From Campanula takesimana (taxonomy: Eukaryota > Streptophyta > Magnoliopsida > Asterales > Campanulaceae), in contig JAOWBW010000249.1 of assembly GCA_026119855.1 (NCBI GenBank), positions 1,178,001-1,242,000 of the forward strand: 64,000 nucleotides of DNA. The letters run 5' to 3'. This document shows positions 1-11,239 of this stretch, one piece after another. Numbering within the stretch: the stretch's first letter is position 1; the number at the start of each line of letters is the position of its first letter. The position numbers and the translations under genes were made by a program. The notes under the pieces were generated by a model, which made no database searches, was not told the origin of the DNA, and was given only the letters and a program-made list of their open reading frames with translations.

Positions 1-437
1 CAAAAAGAAAAAGAAAAAGAAAACGAAAAAATAGAGAAAACTAAAATAAAATAAAAAGGAAAAAAACATTAAGAAGGTAAATCAAATTGCCTTCTATAAT
101 TCCAATGCCTTTTAGGCTTAATATTCTTTGTGGTTATTATGGGCAAATACAACATGTCCATGCGTGTATGCTTTGCGTTGTTGATATTTAATTTAGTCCC
201 GACACGTTTAGGTCTCACAAGCGTGGTGGAATCCGATGAGTATATGCTTTGCGTTTCTGAACAACCATTTAAAAGAGCAAATATAAACACGGTGAAAGTT
301 TATTACATGTCAGGGTGCTACATCAGTGCAGAGTTCAAACACAAATACAGAACCACAATAAAGTAACAAATCTGAGACTCTGACACAAGTTCAAAGCGCA
401 GGTAAATCCTTAGGGGAAAATAAGCCAATTTTTTTCA
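1..437. other. 3' flank of FBL15 copy 1
   Basis: AT-rich sequence downstream of the stop codon of FBL15 copy 1 (minus-strand gene, so this is its 3' UTR and beyond). Positions about 295-437 resemble 11125-11239 behind copy 2, so the duplicated unit extends past the stop codon. No open frame here is supported. Confidence 0.6.
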
Positions 438-3400
438 TCAGTTTTGCACCAGGCTGCTGAAAATGCACTTTATGCTCGGGCATGCAGTACGTAGCTTCCT
501 CATGCTTTCCGGGAGCATCTAATCAAAGTTCCAGACGAGATTTCCCAGTTAGTTTTGAGCAAAAAAAAAAAGTTAATTCTAAGAGACAAAATCAATGCGC
601 TACAATTCTGAGTTAAATCCTGACTACAAACTCACCCGAGGGCAAAAACGGACATCAAGCTTCTCCAGCTTGTTGCATTGAGATATGGCTGATTCAACTG
701 CTTCTTCACTGATGTTGCAAAACTACATATGCACCAATACACACATAAGAAGAAAGATAATATCGAACAGACCAATTTTAATTTGTTTTTCTATTTTTTT
801 CATATATCCATAAGCGCACACACACACATATACTGTATTATATTTTCCGAAAATTTCTTCCTACCTATTTCTTCATTTAAATTACTTCTTAGCTTTCGAT
901 TTGTTATTTTTTAAAGTCACTAGGATCCATACCTGCAGAAAGAGACCAGTCAATCTTGGACACTCGAGCTTCAAAATCTCCAATGAGCAGCAATTACTGA
1001 GCAAGCAAACACAAAAACATTAAACTTCCTTACAACCAATTAATTCAGAACTAACAGTGTAACGAGCGGGAAAAAGATATACCTCAAATTAAGAACGGAC
1101 AATTTCCCACAGGCAACATCAACCTCCTTTAAGTTGGCAGAATGGGAAAGTTTCAATGATGAAAGATAGAGACAACGTGCCTCATAAGGAATAAGGACTC
1201 TCTTGATATTGGGACAACCAACACAATTCAGGTGTTGTAGCAAACGACGTCTCAGATCTGAAATCTGATTGGTGCTGAAACTCCAATTAAGATCATGCAT
1301 ATTCGCGCAACCATTCAAACTCACATGAGTTAAATGAGTACAGTTAGCAAGAAGCTCTTCAATGGCAGACTGGCCAAAAGATCCATACGATAAGTCCAAT
1401 ACTTGAAGTGAAGGAAGTGCACCATCTTTGTAGAGAGGCTCTATTGACGAGTCTGTGAGATACTTGCATGCTTGTAATTTCAAAACCTGGACCAACAGAA
1501 ATAATATTCAGACTATAGGGCACAATTACAATCGATATTCCTGCCTAAATTCTAACGCTGACATCAGAGACCGATCTACATAAAAATGTATTGAGCTACT
1601 TGGCAGAAGTGAGTCAGATATCTAGCTTCATAAGCACTCCCTTCATCCAACTAAAGATACACTTTTGTTTTAGGCACGGAGATTAAGAAAATGTGTAAGT
1701 GGTTAAAGTGTTTGAGTATGAAAGGTGAAGTAGGAGAGAGAAGATGGGAGTAGGGAATAGTAAGTGGATAGTTGTTGTCAGTATGCAAGTGGGTCCCATT
1801 GAATAAAGAAGTATTTTAAAGTTTCCATTTTGGGAAAGCGTATTTTTAGTGGGACAACATTTTGGGTAAAGAGTGCATCTTTTAGTGGGACGGAATTACG
1901 TGCTAATTAAATTACCTTTAACTGCAAGCATGTTTTGAAAACAGGTTGCAAATCCATCAAAAATGTGTGAGATAGATCAAGCAAAGTCAAATGTGAAAGC
2001 CAGCGTGAAGACAAGAGTCCATCATAACCAATGGATTGGCATGACATTAATATCAATGACTCGATGAGAGGGCACGAACAAGTTGTGGCAACAACTTTGA
2101 GTTGCCTGCATATGAGAACAGAATATAACGTTAGAATAGTCAAGGAAAATAAAAACATCAGGCAATAGAAACAAAGCGGCCTATAACATCACCTGCAAAA
2201 GGAAGCATCCAAAGATGTTAAAATAGGACATCTAATGGTTGCTTCAGATAATACACCGCATCCCTTCAGTTCAAGCAAAACCATGCTCGGTGCTTCAATA
2301 TTGAGCACGTTTAGCTTGGGACATATTCCCAAATTTAGGGAATGGAGACCAACCTGCAAATTATTTATAAAATAATCAGTCAGAGATATTTGTGAAAAAT
2401 AAAATCTTGAGAAAAACGTGTTCTACACTAACGCTAGTGTAGAACATGTTTTTAAAAAAGCGGGGTGGCAGATTTGAAAATAAGCGGAACGTTGTGAGAA
2501 GGCGCGGTGGCATTGATGTAAATAACTGGAACTCATGAAAACTCACCAGGCACTTTTCGAAACTGTAGGAGACATTTTTCAATATTACAGCAGGCAGATT
2601 TTAACACTAGAGCAGGCACTTGTTTTTGGAATTGAAAAAACTCACCAGACACTTGTTGAATCTGTAAGAGGCATGTTTCTATACTACATCAGGCACGTTT
2701 CGACACTAGAGAAGGCAATTGTTAACATTACAACCAGCAGCCTAACACTACCACCAAAAAGTGTCTGTTTGAACACTATAAAGGTGCCTGCTTTGAATTT
2801 TATAAGTTGTATAATACAACAGACATTTTCTAATACTAGAAGAGGCACGTGATAATCTCAGAGGAGGCAGCCTAACAATACCACTAAAGTGCCTGTTTGA
2901 ACACTATAAAAGTGCCTGCTTTGAATTTTATAAGTGTTATAATACAACATGCATTTTCTAATACTAGAAGAGGCACATGATAATCTCAGAGGAGGCAATT
3001 ACAAAAACCCGGTTTCCTAACTCTTAGTGTAAGCCGGTCTAAATAACGTAGCCGGTTTAAATAACGTGTATGTAAAAACACGTTCTACACTAACACTAGT
3101 GTAGAACGCGTTTTACGCAAGAACGACTCTTGTGAAAAACACTATTCAGACTAAATTGGTTTGGAATATCCTTTTAAAGAATGTTTGCAATCAAACTAAG
3201 ACAAAGTTCGTCCATGAAGGATACTACTATTGACAACAACACAAGCACGGCGGCTTAAAGAATGACATGATGACGTGCATATACCATAAACGGATAGAGA
3301 GACAAGAAAGCCTCCATGACAGTGTCCATATAAGAAAGACAAAGGGTAGCATATGAAACATAAGAGAAATCAAGGAACAGGAAAGAAACTTGCTAAATTG

Positions 3401-6353
3401 ACTTACAGGGTTAAAAGACGCATTTTCGAGAAGATAACAGCCATCCAAAGAGACTTGCTCAAGGTAAGGGCACGCTAGTTCAAGAGAAGTAATTGCACGG
3501 CAACCAGCAAGAGAAAGACTTGTTAACGATGTACTGCAGAATCTCACTATCGTCAAGCTCTATACCCAAAAAGAAAAGAAAAGGAAAACACATCAACTTT
3601 TGTTAACAATCTTTTCCGTGATATCACTGTGGAGAGAAGGAGAGCAACCAACAGCTGATGTTTACACAACTATGAAACAATCAAATTAGATTAGAAGAAA
3701 CACCCGCTTCAAAAAGTATGATCACAAACCTCACAATTATCCAGGACTAATGATTTAAGCTTAGGACATCCGCCACCATCGCTAAAAACTTCACAAATAG
3801 AGTTTGTCAGGGACTCGCAATCTGTAAGATCAACTTCTTGCAACAACTGGCATTGCAATGCTAATGCCGTTAAGCTTTCCTGCTTTTGCAATACTAATTT
3901 CTGCACGAACAAAATAGGAAAACAATAGATATATTCAAAATTTACTACCTACATAATCGACAATTAATTAAGTAACCGCGTATAACAGATATTATACTTG
4001 CAGTGAATTTGATGTGATACTCATTCGCTGGAGTGAAGGACAACTAGAGACTTTAATGGAAGACAGCACCACACTTCGCAAAGTTAGATCAACAACTCTG
4101 CAAGTTGAGTAGCGAAAAATTATTAGTATTAAAAGTGAGTCCAAAAAACACCTGAAATATAATGAGAAAAAAATGGATGTAGTCGATGTAGAAAATATTA
4201 CCCGTGACAATCTACAAGTCTTATGTTCTGCAAACGAGGAAGCTCCAGAGAGACCGATGTCAGTGAATAGCAATTATCAAACTCCAAAACCTGCACAGAT
4301 AGAGAATCTTAGTTTGGCTGTGAATGACTGTATTTTTCATGAGGACAAATGCTAGGGTTACAAAAAAAAAAAAATAAGGTTCCAAAATTTGTTCACAAAA
4401 AAAGTTGGAAAAAAATAATTGGATGTTAAATTAATGAGTAGTAGGTCCAACAAACACAACGTCCAATCATTCTTTGACAACACTCTTTGTAAGCAAAATT
4501 TTGTTAACTTATTTTTGTAACTTTAGTTTTACTCATTCACGAGATAAAGCTTTGAAGGCTAAGGTGGGTGAAGAAATCAGGTTCAGACCTCCAACAAGGA
4601 ACTCTCCGCTATTGCAGACATGGAAGCAGAAGTTATGCCATCACAACCATGAAGCTTAAGAACAGTCAACATTGGCAGCCTTACAGACTTCATAAAGCAA
4701 GAAACAGTGTCAAATAAAAATAAAAATAGATGGTAGTATACTCCCTCCGTCCCATAAAAAGGGGCACAAATTTCCTTTGTCCCAAAATGATCTTCCCACT
4801 TTTTAGACCGTTACTACGAATGAATGTTGAGGAATAATGTTAGGTTGATTTAACTATCCTAATGAAAATTTGAAATTTGTTATTTATAGTGTTGTTGATG
4901 GTGTGTCAATAACAAGTTTTGAATTTTTATTAGTATAACTAAATCAACCTAAATTTATTGCTCAAAGTTCATTCATAGTAACTCTCAAAAAAGTGGGAAG
5001 ATCATTTTGGGACGGAGGGAGTGTATGCCTAAAAAACCATAGCTCAAATCCAGTCCCTACCTCAAGAGATATGAAAGGGCAGCATGACGCATTCAGAATA
5101 TGTAGATTACCGCACGATGATGCTATTACACGTAGTGTTTCATTACTAACCCAATCTGACATGGCCAAAGACTCCAAAAGTCGACATGAAGTCGCTATCA
5201 AGCGTATTGCATAATTTTGAAGCTCGTGGCAAGATTCTATATCCAGATCACGCAAAAGAGGGCAGTTCACCACAGCATGATCCATGCAACTGCGCTTTAA
5301 GGATAAAGATTGAAGTTGGGGGCACCTACAATCCACACTTGTTAAGCACACTTTAACTCCGTGACCTAAATTGATTACGTTATTATAAATTTACTACATT
5401 ATCACCTGACAGATATACGAAACACAAGACATTTTACGATTTGAAGGTGACGCAACCTGTCATGGTATATATCTATCTCATGTATGTCATTACCAAGAAT
5501 AGCATCATTGACAATCAAACTCTTCAAATTCTGGCATTCTGGTAAAGCTTGGAAAAATGTTTCCCCTAGTTTTCCTTTGCCCAGTGTTAAAATCTCAAGA
5601 TTCCTGAAGAAAAAAAAGCCAAAAATCTCACATAGGGACATGATTAAGAAATTTAATAAATGAAACACAGCTACCTCAATGAAGAAACTGCATGTGTAAC
5701 AAGAGTGTGGATGGCAGGGGCACCCTTGATGTTTACTTGAGTAGCATTTGGATAACGACGACACATATCTTCAACTGCAAAGGTATATCACCAGTGAGAT
5801 TCAAAGTGTAAAATTACTATATGATCATTTACAAAGATGAATCATAGTAACTTCAAGTCTTCAACTGAAAATGAGAAACTCAATTAGCACGTCTTTTTTG
5901 TGATATGGACATTCATTTTAGGATGGAGGAAGTACAAAATTTTCAAGAATCGAGTAAAGAAGCACTAGTTCAGTTCTATCCTTAAGGAAAAAGACATGAT
6001 TCTAGTTTAAGCCTGTCAAGACATAGTACTTGTGTATTAAGAAACAAAAGTATTTGAACACAACTACACAGGGTAAAAGGGATTCTAACATTGTTGCAAG
6101 GATATTTTCCGATTCTCAAAGTTCAAAAACCTCCAAAAATCTTCATGACCACTTGATGCACGCCACTGTTTGCAAACTAAGGCTGCTCGACAGAGATTGA
6201 TGTGGTCCAAGAAAGAGAAAACCTAACAATAGCGAGGCAACGTAAGCTTCATGAAGAAACAAAAAATATGAGTAGTTTAAATAATAGGTAAACAATGAAT
6301 ACCCTGTGCAACAAGTCATTGATAAGATCCATTCGGACTTCTGAATCTTCCAT
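438..6353 (-). CDS. FBL15: FBL15-like F-box/LRR protein, tandem copy 1, N-terminally reduced
   Basis: Proposed SCF ubiquitin-ligase substrate receptor. In Arabidopsis the family member FBL15 (SLOW MOTION) acts in auxin homeostasis and organ initiation at the shoot apex. Exons on the minus strand: 6353-6303 (partial exon 2), 6222-6090, 5774-5675, 5603-5406, 5325-5061, 4687-4589, 4290-4202, 4097-3998, 3900-3730, 3559-3407, 2353-2193, 2105-1916, 1486-1083, 996-933, 722-636, 518-438. All introns are GT-AG. The sum is 2346 nt, 781 codons plus stop. The F-box starts at MDLINDLLHR and continues in the next exon; the rest is leucine-rich repeats ending in IFSSLVQN. Every exon from 3 on has the length of its copy 2 partner except 5325-5061 (6 nt shorter) and 2105-1916 (9 nt shorter), so the frame is kept. 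The start is the first ATG in the F-box frame. No in-frame upstream ATG is visible and exon 1 is not recognisable. It could be a shortened gene or a pseudogene. Confidence 0.75.
1637..1897. mobile_element. Stowaway-like MITE in copy 1 intron (weak ends)
   Basis: The left end reads CTCCCTTCATCC and the right end TAGTGGGACGGAATTA, degenerate forms of the Stowaway terminal repeat CTCCCTCCGTCCC. The interior shares AAGTGGGTCCCATTGAATAAA with the element at 15500-15770, so both belong to one subfamily. It lies between exons 13 and 14 of FBL15 copy 1. Confidence 0.6.
2400..3129. mobile_element. Mutator-like non-autonomous element, palindromic termini
   Basis: 730 bp flanked by the direct repeat TTGTGAAAAA (2390-2399 and 3130-3139). 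A 9-10 bp duplication is typical of Mutator-like elements. The inverted ends share CTTG, then AAAACG[TC]GTTCTACACTA. Each end is itself a palindrome, TTCTACACTA..TAGTGTAGAA (about 2420-2445 and 3083-3108). The interior has many short [AG]GGCA-type motifs and a near-duplicate of about 110 bp (about 2765-2870 and 2885-2995). The paralogous intron of FBL15 copy 2 lacks it, so it inserted after the duplication or was lost there. The ORF inside is probably chance. Confidence 0.75.
4741..5021. mobile_element. Stowaway (Tc1/mariner) MITE in copy 1 intron 6
   Basis: Perfect terminal inverted repeats CTCCCTCCGTCCC / GGGACGGAGGGAG; a TA lies directly left. It sits between exons 6 and 7 of FBL15 copy 1. 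The paralogous position in copy 2 holds a different MITE (15500-15770). Confidence 0.85.
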
Positions 6354-6960
6354 TTCACGGGTACCAAATTCATCTACATTCCCATTAAAACAAGTGGTGT
6401 CTCTTCTTTCATCCAAAGAATCTAACTCCTCAATGCCCCGTGCCTGAATTCCAAATCTTCAGTTACATCATCACCTCTCTCGAAACCCCCAATTTTCTTC
6501 AACCTTCCCTCTCCCTCACTCTCTTCACCCACAGAATCTGAATCCCATCCCAATTCACCCCCATTTTCATCACAATTTCATCAATCAAACCCTAAAAAAC
6601 AGGATTTCACACAAACCCAACAATATCCAACAAGAAACGTGAAATTTTCACTCGACACGCGATTATTTTCAAAGCAAATAGAAATCAAACGGTCGAAGAG
6701 TTGTTGTAAAATCGGAAATATCGATTGATCAATGAAGTTGATAGTTAAAGATTGGTGAGGACAGTTTTGTTGTTGTTGAAACTTGAAAAGTAATCTAAAT
6801 CCGTCATTGACATAAATTTGTGCGTGTTTGTTTGTAAATGGAAGGTTATCAAGAAGAAATGTATTTAAATCAAGAAAACGAGACGATTTTGAAGAAGTCA
6901 TTGCAATTTCTACTCACCGGAGAGAGAAACGAAAAGGACGGTCGCCTGAGTTCTTAGCTT
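6354..6960 (-). pseudogene. Disrupted N-terminal region of FBL15 copy 1
   Basis: Read on the minus strand, an acidic Gly/Glu-rich frame (about 6575-6452, including DSDSVGEESEGEG) runs toward the F-box exon and stops. A second frame from about 6450 continues into MEDSEVRMD at 6353. The two join if one base is missing near 6446-6452, so this looks like a single-base break in the acidic N-terminus that precedes the F-box in this family. An ORF at 6901-6581 further upstream matches nothing I recognise. There is no counterpart of copy 2's first exon with its MRIWCC start. An unusual upstream exon remains possible. Confidence 0.5.
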
Positions 6961-7064
6961 TTCCCGCGCTATGAAATTGGTTTCTGAATTCAACCTCCTC
7001 CCAACTACAAACTATTAATGGGGCCCATCACCCTTTTAAACAGCATAGAGACTAGGGGTGTAAA

Positions 7065-7246
7065 GAGCAATGCTAGGGGCACAAAATAATGTCATAAAAT
7101 CTTACTCACAACATGAGGTGGCGATATTTTATTGGTTGCATCGATAATGGACTCACCACACTCTAATTAAAAACACCACTAACATCATTACACCTACGAT
7201 TTTGTGAGCAAGTTTTTGTGACTTTTTTGTGCCCATAGTATTATTC
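7065..7246. mobile_element. Mutator-type MITE (family shared with 10451-10644)
   Basis: 182 bp flanked by GGGGTGTAAA (7055-7064, 7247-7256), a 9-10 bp duplication. Ends: GAGCAATGCTAGGGGCACAA, and GAATAATACTATGGGCACAA when read from the right. No coding capacity. It is inserted into the start of a GC-skewed repeat. Confidence 0.8.
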
Positions 7247-7256
7247 GGGGTGTAAA

Positions 7257-8010
7257 TAGCTCGGCTTGGAGGTATTTAGAAGCCGAACCGCTAGTCATCG
7301 GTTTGAAGAATAAAAAAATTTCAAACCGAGCTGAGCTAAACCATCATGGTTTGGTTCGGCTCGGTTTGAACCGCGGTCTTATTTTACGTTTCAAACTGCG
7401 ATTTAAACCACGGTCTGAACCACAATACATTCTACATGATTGGGAGCGACACCGAAGTAAGGGGGTTTAGTCTGGCCGGAAGAGAAACAACGAAGAAACT
7501 TTAAACATTTTTTTGAATTTATTATGGGACGGAGGTAGGACAAGGGATTACTGGAGAGTGGTTCAGCTGCGTTTCCAACTTTCCATCAATTTTGATCTGT
7601 TTTTCCTACAGTTCATAACCAATTGACAGAAGAAAACAAAGCTAATACTTATTGTCACTACTAATCCTAAGAAGAACCCCGTCATCCAATCAAAAGCTAT
7701 AGATGCAGCTCGAAGAGGGTGGTGTGAACTGAAAAATGAATCGAGGCTAAGAGGAGTCGGTCACTTAGAGTAGGGACTTAGGGTTTTACCAAATTGGTTC
7801 GACTTATCGGTTTGAAACTGCAGTTCGGTCTGGATTAGCTCGGTTCGGTGTGGTTTGGTTTGAGGGGTTAAACCGCAAGCCAAACCGAGCTAAGCGGTTT
7901 GCTAATTTTTGAGACCGAGCTAAACCATTTATGTTCGAAAGCTAAGCTAAACCCCACTCGGTCTCAAACCGCGGTTGAGCCAAACCGCTGACACCGCTTA
8001 GCTTTTAACT
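7257..8010. repeat. Repeat rich in inverted CGGTTTGAACCG-type motifs
   Basis: Dense direct and inverted copies of GGTTTGAACCGCGGT, AACCGAGCTAA and relatives at about 7290-7440 and 7790-7990, which would let the ends fold on each other. The left end (TAGGGGTGTAAA at 7053, before the nested MITE) and the right end (GACACCGCTTA) resemble hAT-type TAGGGGTGTCA termini. I could not find a clear 8-bp duplication, so the class is open. Confidence 0.45.
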
Positions 8011-8117
8011 TCTTCTTCTTTTTTTTTTGAAAGCGTTTTAAACTATTTTTAAACAGTTATTTTTTTTTAACTATTTTTAAACAGAACGGTATTTTTTAAC
8101 TATTTTTTAACATGTGG

Positions 8118-9654
8118 GGTCTAGTCGACACGACTTTGAGAGCATTCATGGAGGTTTTGGTTTTGGGGAGAGGAATGAAGCAGGGAACGGGATCCTGGAG
8201 TTTGCGATGGCATATGACTTGAGTATAATTAACACTTGGTTCAAGAAGAGAGAATCACACTTGGTGACCTATAGAAGTGGAGGTAATGCAAGTCAGATTG
8301 ACTTCTTCTTAGTAAGAAATGCTTGTAGAAAGAGTTACACTGACTGCAAGGTTATTCCAGGTGAAAGTACTGCAACTCAACATAGACTTGTGGTACTTGA
8401 TTTTCGAAGTAGGAGAATTTCAAGGAAGAGAAAACCACTAGTAGAACCTAGAATCAAGTGGTGGAGGCTTCAAGGGGAGAATCAACAGAGATATCTAGCT
8501 AAGATGGCCACTACTGGTATTTGGTCGGGTAATATGGAGGATATGGATATAGATTCAACCTGGACTAAGATGGAGCATACCATAAAGGAGGTGGCAAGAG
8601 AAATCCTTGGAGAATCTAAAGGAAGTGTGCCACAAAGTAAGGACACATCATGGTAGAACGAGGAAGTAAAGCAAGCGATAAAGAGCAAGCGAGAATGCTA
8701 TAAATTATTGGGAAAATGCAGGAGTGAGGAGAACTATGAGAGGTATAAGGAGGCTAGAAGAGAAGTAAAGAAAGCAGTAAAATATGCAAGAGCAAAGGTG
8801 AATCAGAAACTTTATGATAGATTGGATACAAAAGAAGGGGAAAAAGACATCTATAGACTTGCTTGTATGAGGGATAAGAGGACACGAGACATTGGGAGGG
8901 TTAAATGTGTTAAGGATGTAGACCAAAGAGTGTTGGTCGGGGATAAAGAGATAAAAGATAGGTGGAGTTCGTACTTCAATACCTTGTTTAATGGCAATCA
9001 AGAGCAGGATATTGGAGATATAACTATCCCTTCGAGTATGATTAATCGAGATTTTATGCGGCGAATTCAAAAGGGTGAAGTGGAAATGGCGATGAAAAAG
9101 ATGGGATTAAAGCAGGTTGGTTGAAGTGGAAGAGTGCCACAGGGTTTCTTTGTGATCGTGGCATGCCAAATAGATTAAAGGGAAAATTCTATCGTACGGC
9201 AATTAGGCCTGCACTGCTTTATGGCACTGAATGTTGGGCCGTGAAACAGTGTCATATTCATAAGATGAATGTAGCGGAGATGCGTATGCTACGATGGATG
9301 TGTGGGCATACAAGAAAAGATCGATTGAGAAATGAGGTGATCAGGGGTAAAGTAGGAGTTGCGCCAATTGAGGAAATGAGGGAGCATCGTCTAAGGTGGT
9401 TTGGTCATGTGAGACGGAGACCGAGTGATGCACCGGTTAGGAAGCCTGAAGAGTGGAGAAGTGATAAAATGGCGAGGGGTAGGGGAAGACCCAAGCAAAC
9501 TTGGATTAAGGTGATTGAAAATGATATGAGTTTACTCGGAGTGGATGAAGATGTGGCGTTGAAGAGGCCGGAGTGGAGGGCGAAAATTCATGTGAATGAT
9601 GGGGGTTGATCGTACTTTTTATTATTATTATTAATTTATTTTATTTTCTCCATC

Positions 9655-9703
<49 letters not shown>

Positions 9704-9793
9704 TTTATCACGATGACATATGAGGATTCATGTTAGCCGACTCCAAATTATTTTGGGACTAAGGCTTTATTGTTGTTGTTGTTGTTGTTGTTG
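8118..9793 (+). mobile_element. RTE-type LINE, 5' truncated and internally deleted
   Basis: Non-LTR retrotransposon remnant. 8114-8656 encodes the end of the endonuclease domain (HGGFGFGERN, then SQIDFFLVRN and TQHRLVVLD) and stops. 8708-9118 encodes the stretch before the reverse-transcriptase core. 9121-9609 encodes the C-terminal part (YRTAIRPALLYGTECWA, then EMRMLRWMCGHTRKDR and WFGHVRRRP). The catalytic reverse-transcriptase core is missing between 9118 and 9121. The 3' end has the family's usual tail: a CT microsatellite (9660-9701), CCGACTCCAAATTATTTTGG, then (TTG)n ending near 9793. It cannot move by itself. Confidence 0.85.
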
Positions 9794-9973
9794 GGCTGTC
9801 GCAGCTCACTTGACACTTCCCAAAATAGCATATTTTTTATAATTTTATATTCACTCTACCCCACCACTCATTCTCTCTCTTCATTTTCTACCACACATTT
9901 TTTTTATTTTATTCATTCTCTTTAATTATTGTGCCCACCTCATGGGTGTCAAGTGAGGTGGGATGGAGAGAGT
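9792..9973. repeat. Small inverted-repeat element abutting the LINE tail
   Basis: About 180 AT-rich bp bounded by the inverted pair GCTCACTTGACAC (about 9804) and GTGTCAAGTGAGG (about 9947). It resembles a MITE. The target duplication is unclear because the left end merges with the LINE tail. Confidence 0.5.
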
Positions 9974-10450
9974 ATTTTTTAAACATCATATTTTTTTACT
10001 ATAAAAAACTATTTTTAAAGAGTTTTATTACCTTATACTCTAATGCCATATTAATAAATATCATTATTTTACATTGAATTTTAGTTATTATCCATGACTA
10101 AAAAAAAAGTAAAATGTTTTTTTTCCTTGCTTAGATTTAAGAAACAATATTGTGATTTTTTTTTATATATATATTTTAGCATAAACGACGTTATTTGATG
10201 AAAAACAAATTTTAAAAAAATATATCACTTTTAAAATAAGAAAAATTGTAGGCAAATAGGAGTACGAAATTGGCCCAATAAAGTTTTTTACTTTAAAAAA
10301 AATGCCAAGTTGCTTCAAAAAAAAAATAAAAAAATGCCTAAGTTTAATCGACTTGTCCAAACATTTAAAATAAGTAAAATTGTAGGCAAATAGGAGTACG
10401 AAATTGTAGTTAATGTCCAAACATTTAACCATTCGTGCTATATCTGTCTT
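9974..10450. other. AT-rich intergenic sequence
   Basis: Mostly T/A runs. A short near-duplicate (AAATTGTAGGCAAATAGGAGTACGAAAT, written here in part) occurs near 10244 and 10378. No gene is supported. Confidence 0.5.
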
Positions 10451-10644
10451 GAGTAAATATAAAGTCACAAAAAAATTCACAAAATTTGGCTTACAAAATG
10501 AGAAGTGTCCTGATTTTTATTGGTGTTTTTAATTAGAGTGTGTCTGATCCACAACCGATGCGACCAATAAAATATTGCCACCTCACTTTGTATCCAAAAG
10601 TATCCATCATTTTGTAAACTTTTTTTGCGCCCCTAGCATTGCCC
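10451..10644. mobile_element. Mutator-type MITE, second family member
   Basis: 194 bp flanked by the perfect 9-bp repeat ATCTGTCTT (10442-10450, 10645-10653). Read from the right, its end is GGGCAATGCTAGGGGCGCAA, matching the left end of 7065-7246, so it is inserted in the opposite orientation. Confidence 0.8.
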
Positions 10645-10653
10645 ATCTGTCTT

Positions 10654-11239
10654 TAAAAAAAGATAGTTTCACTTAACTTTGATTTTTATGGGCAAGTAGA
10701 TTGAACTTTAACTATAATTTCATGAAGAAATATCCCTATACAATTTTAAAAATTATTATTGTTTGACCATAATTTCATAAAAATCCAAAATAACCCCTAT
10801 GCAGTAGTAGCATTTTCACTACTGCAACAACTTATCAGGAATCACTTCCACATAACTGGGTAAAACATCTTCATTTGTGAGGGTTGTCACAGTTTTTGAC
10901 CCAATGTATTTTGATAAAGCTTTGCTTTTGACCACCCCAATTCGTGCTTAAAAAACAAAAAAAAAAAACACGAGTGGTTAAAACCGAAACTTCAAATAAA
11001 AATAAGACTAGAGTGGGTCAAAAGTGTGATAACTCGATTCTAAGAAACCACGGTAGTCCGTTGCATGGAAAGATCTCCCATTATTTTTGAACAGGCATTA
11101 AAAAAACACCAAACATTACACAACGATGAAGGTTTATTACACGTCAGGGTGGTACGTCAGTGAAGAGTTCAAACACCAATACAGAACCACAATAAAAAGT
11201 CCAGGTAATCCTCAGGGGGAAATACGGCAAAATTTTGCA
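10654..11239. other. Intergenic and 3' region of FBL15 copy 2
   Basis: No gene is seen. From about 11125 the sequence is similar to the 3' flank of copy 1 and is probably 3' UTR. Confidence 0.5.

Noticed and set aside
6581..6901. First exon of FBL15 copy 1
   Set aside because: The 106-codon frame does not resemble the FBL15 N-terminus and I could not find splice sites that join it to the F-box exon in frame.
7257..8010. A confidently classified hAT element
   Set aside because: The ends resemble hAT termini but no 8-bp duplication could be found, so it is listed only as a repeat.
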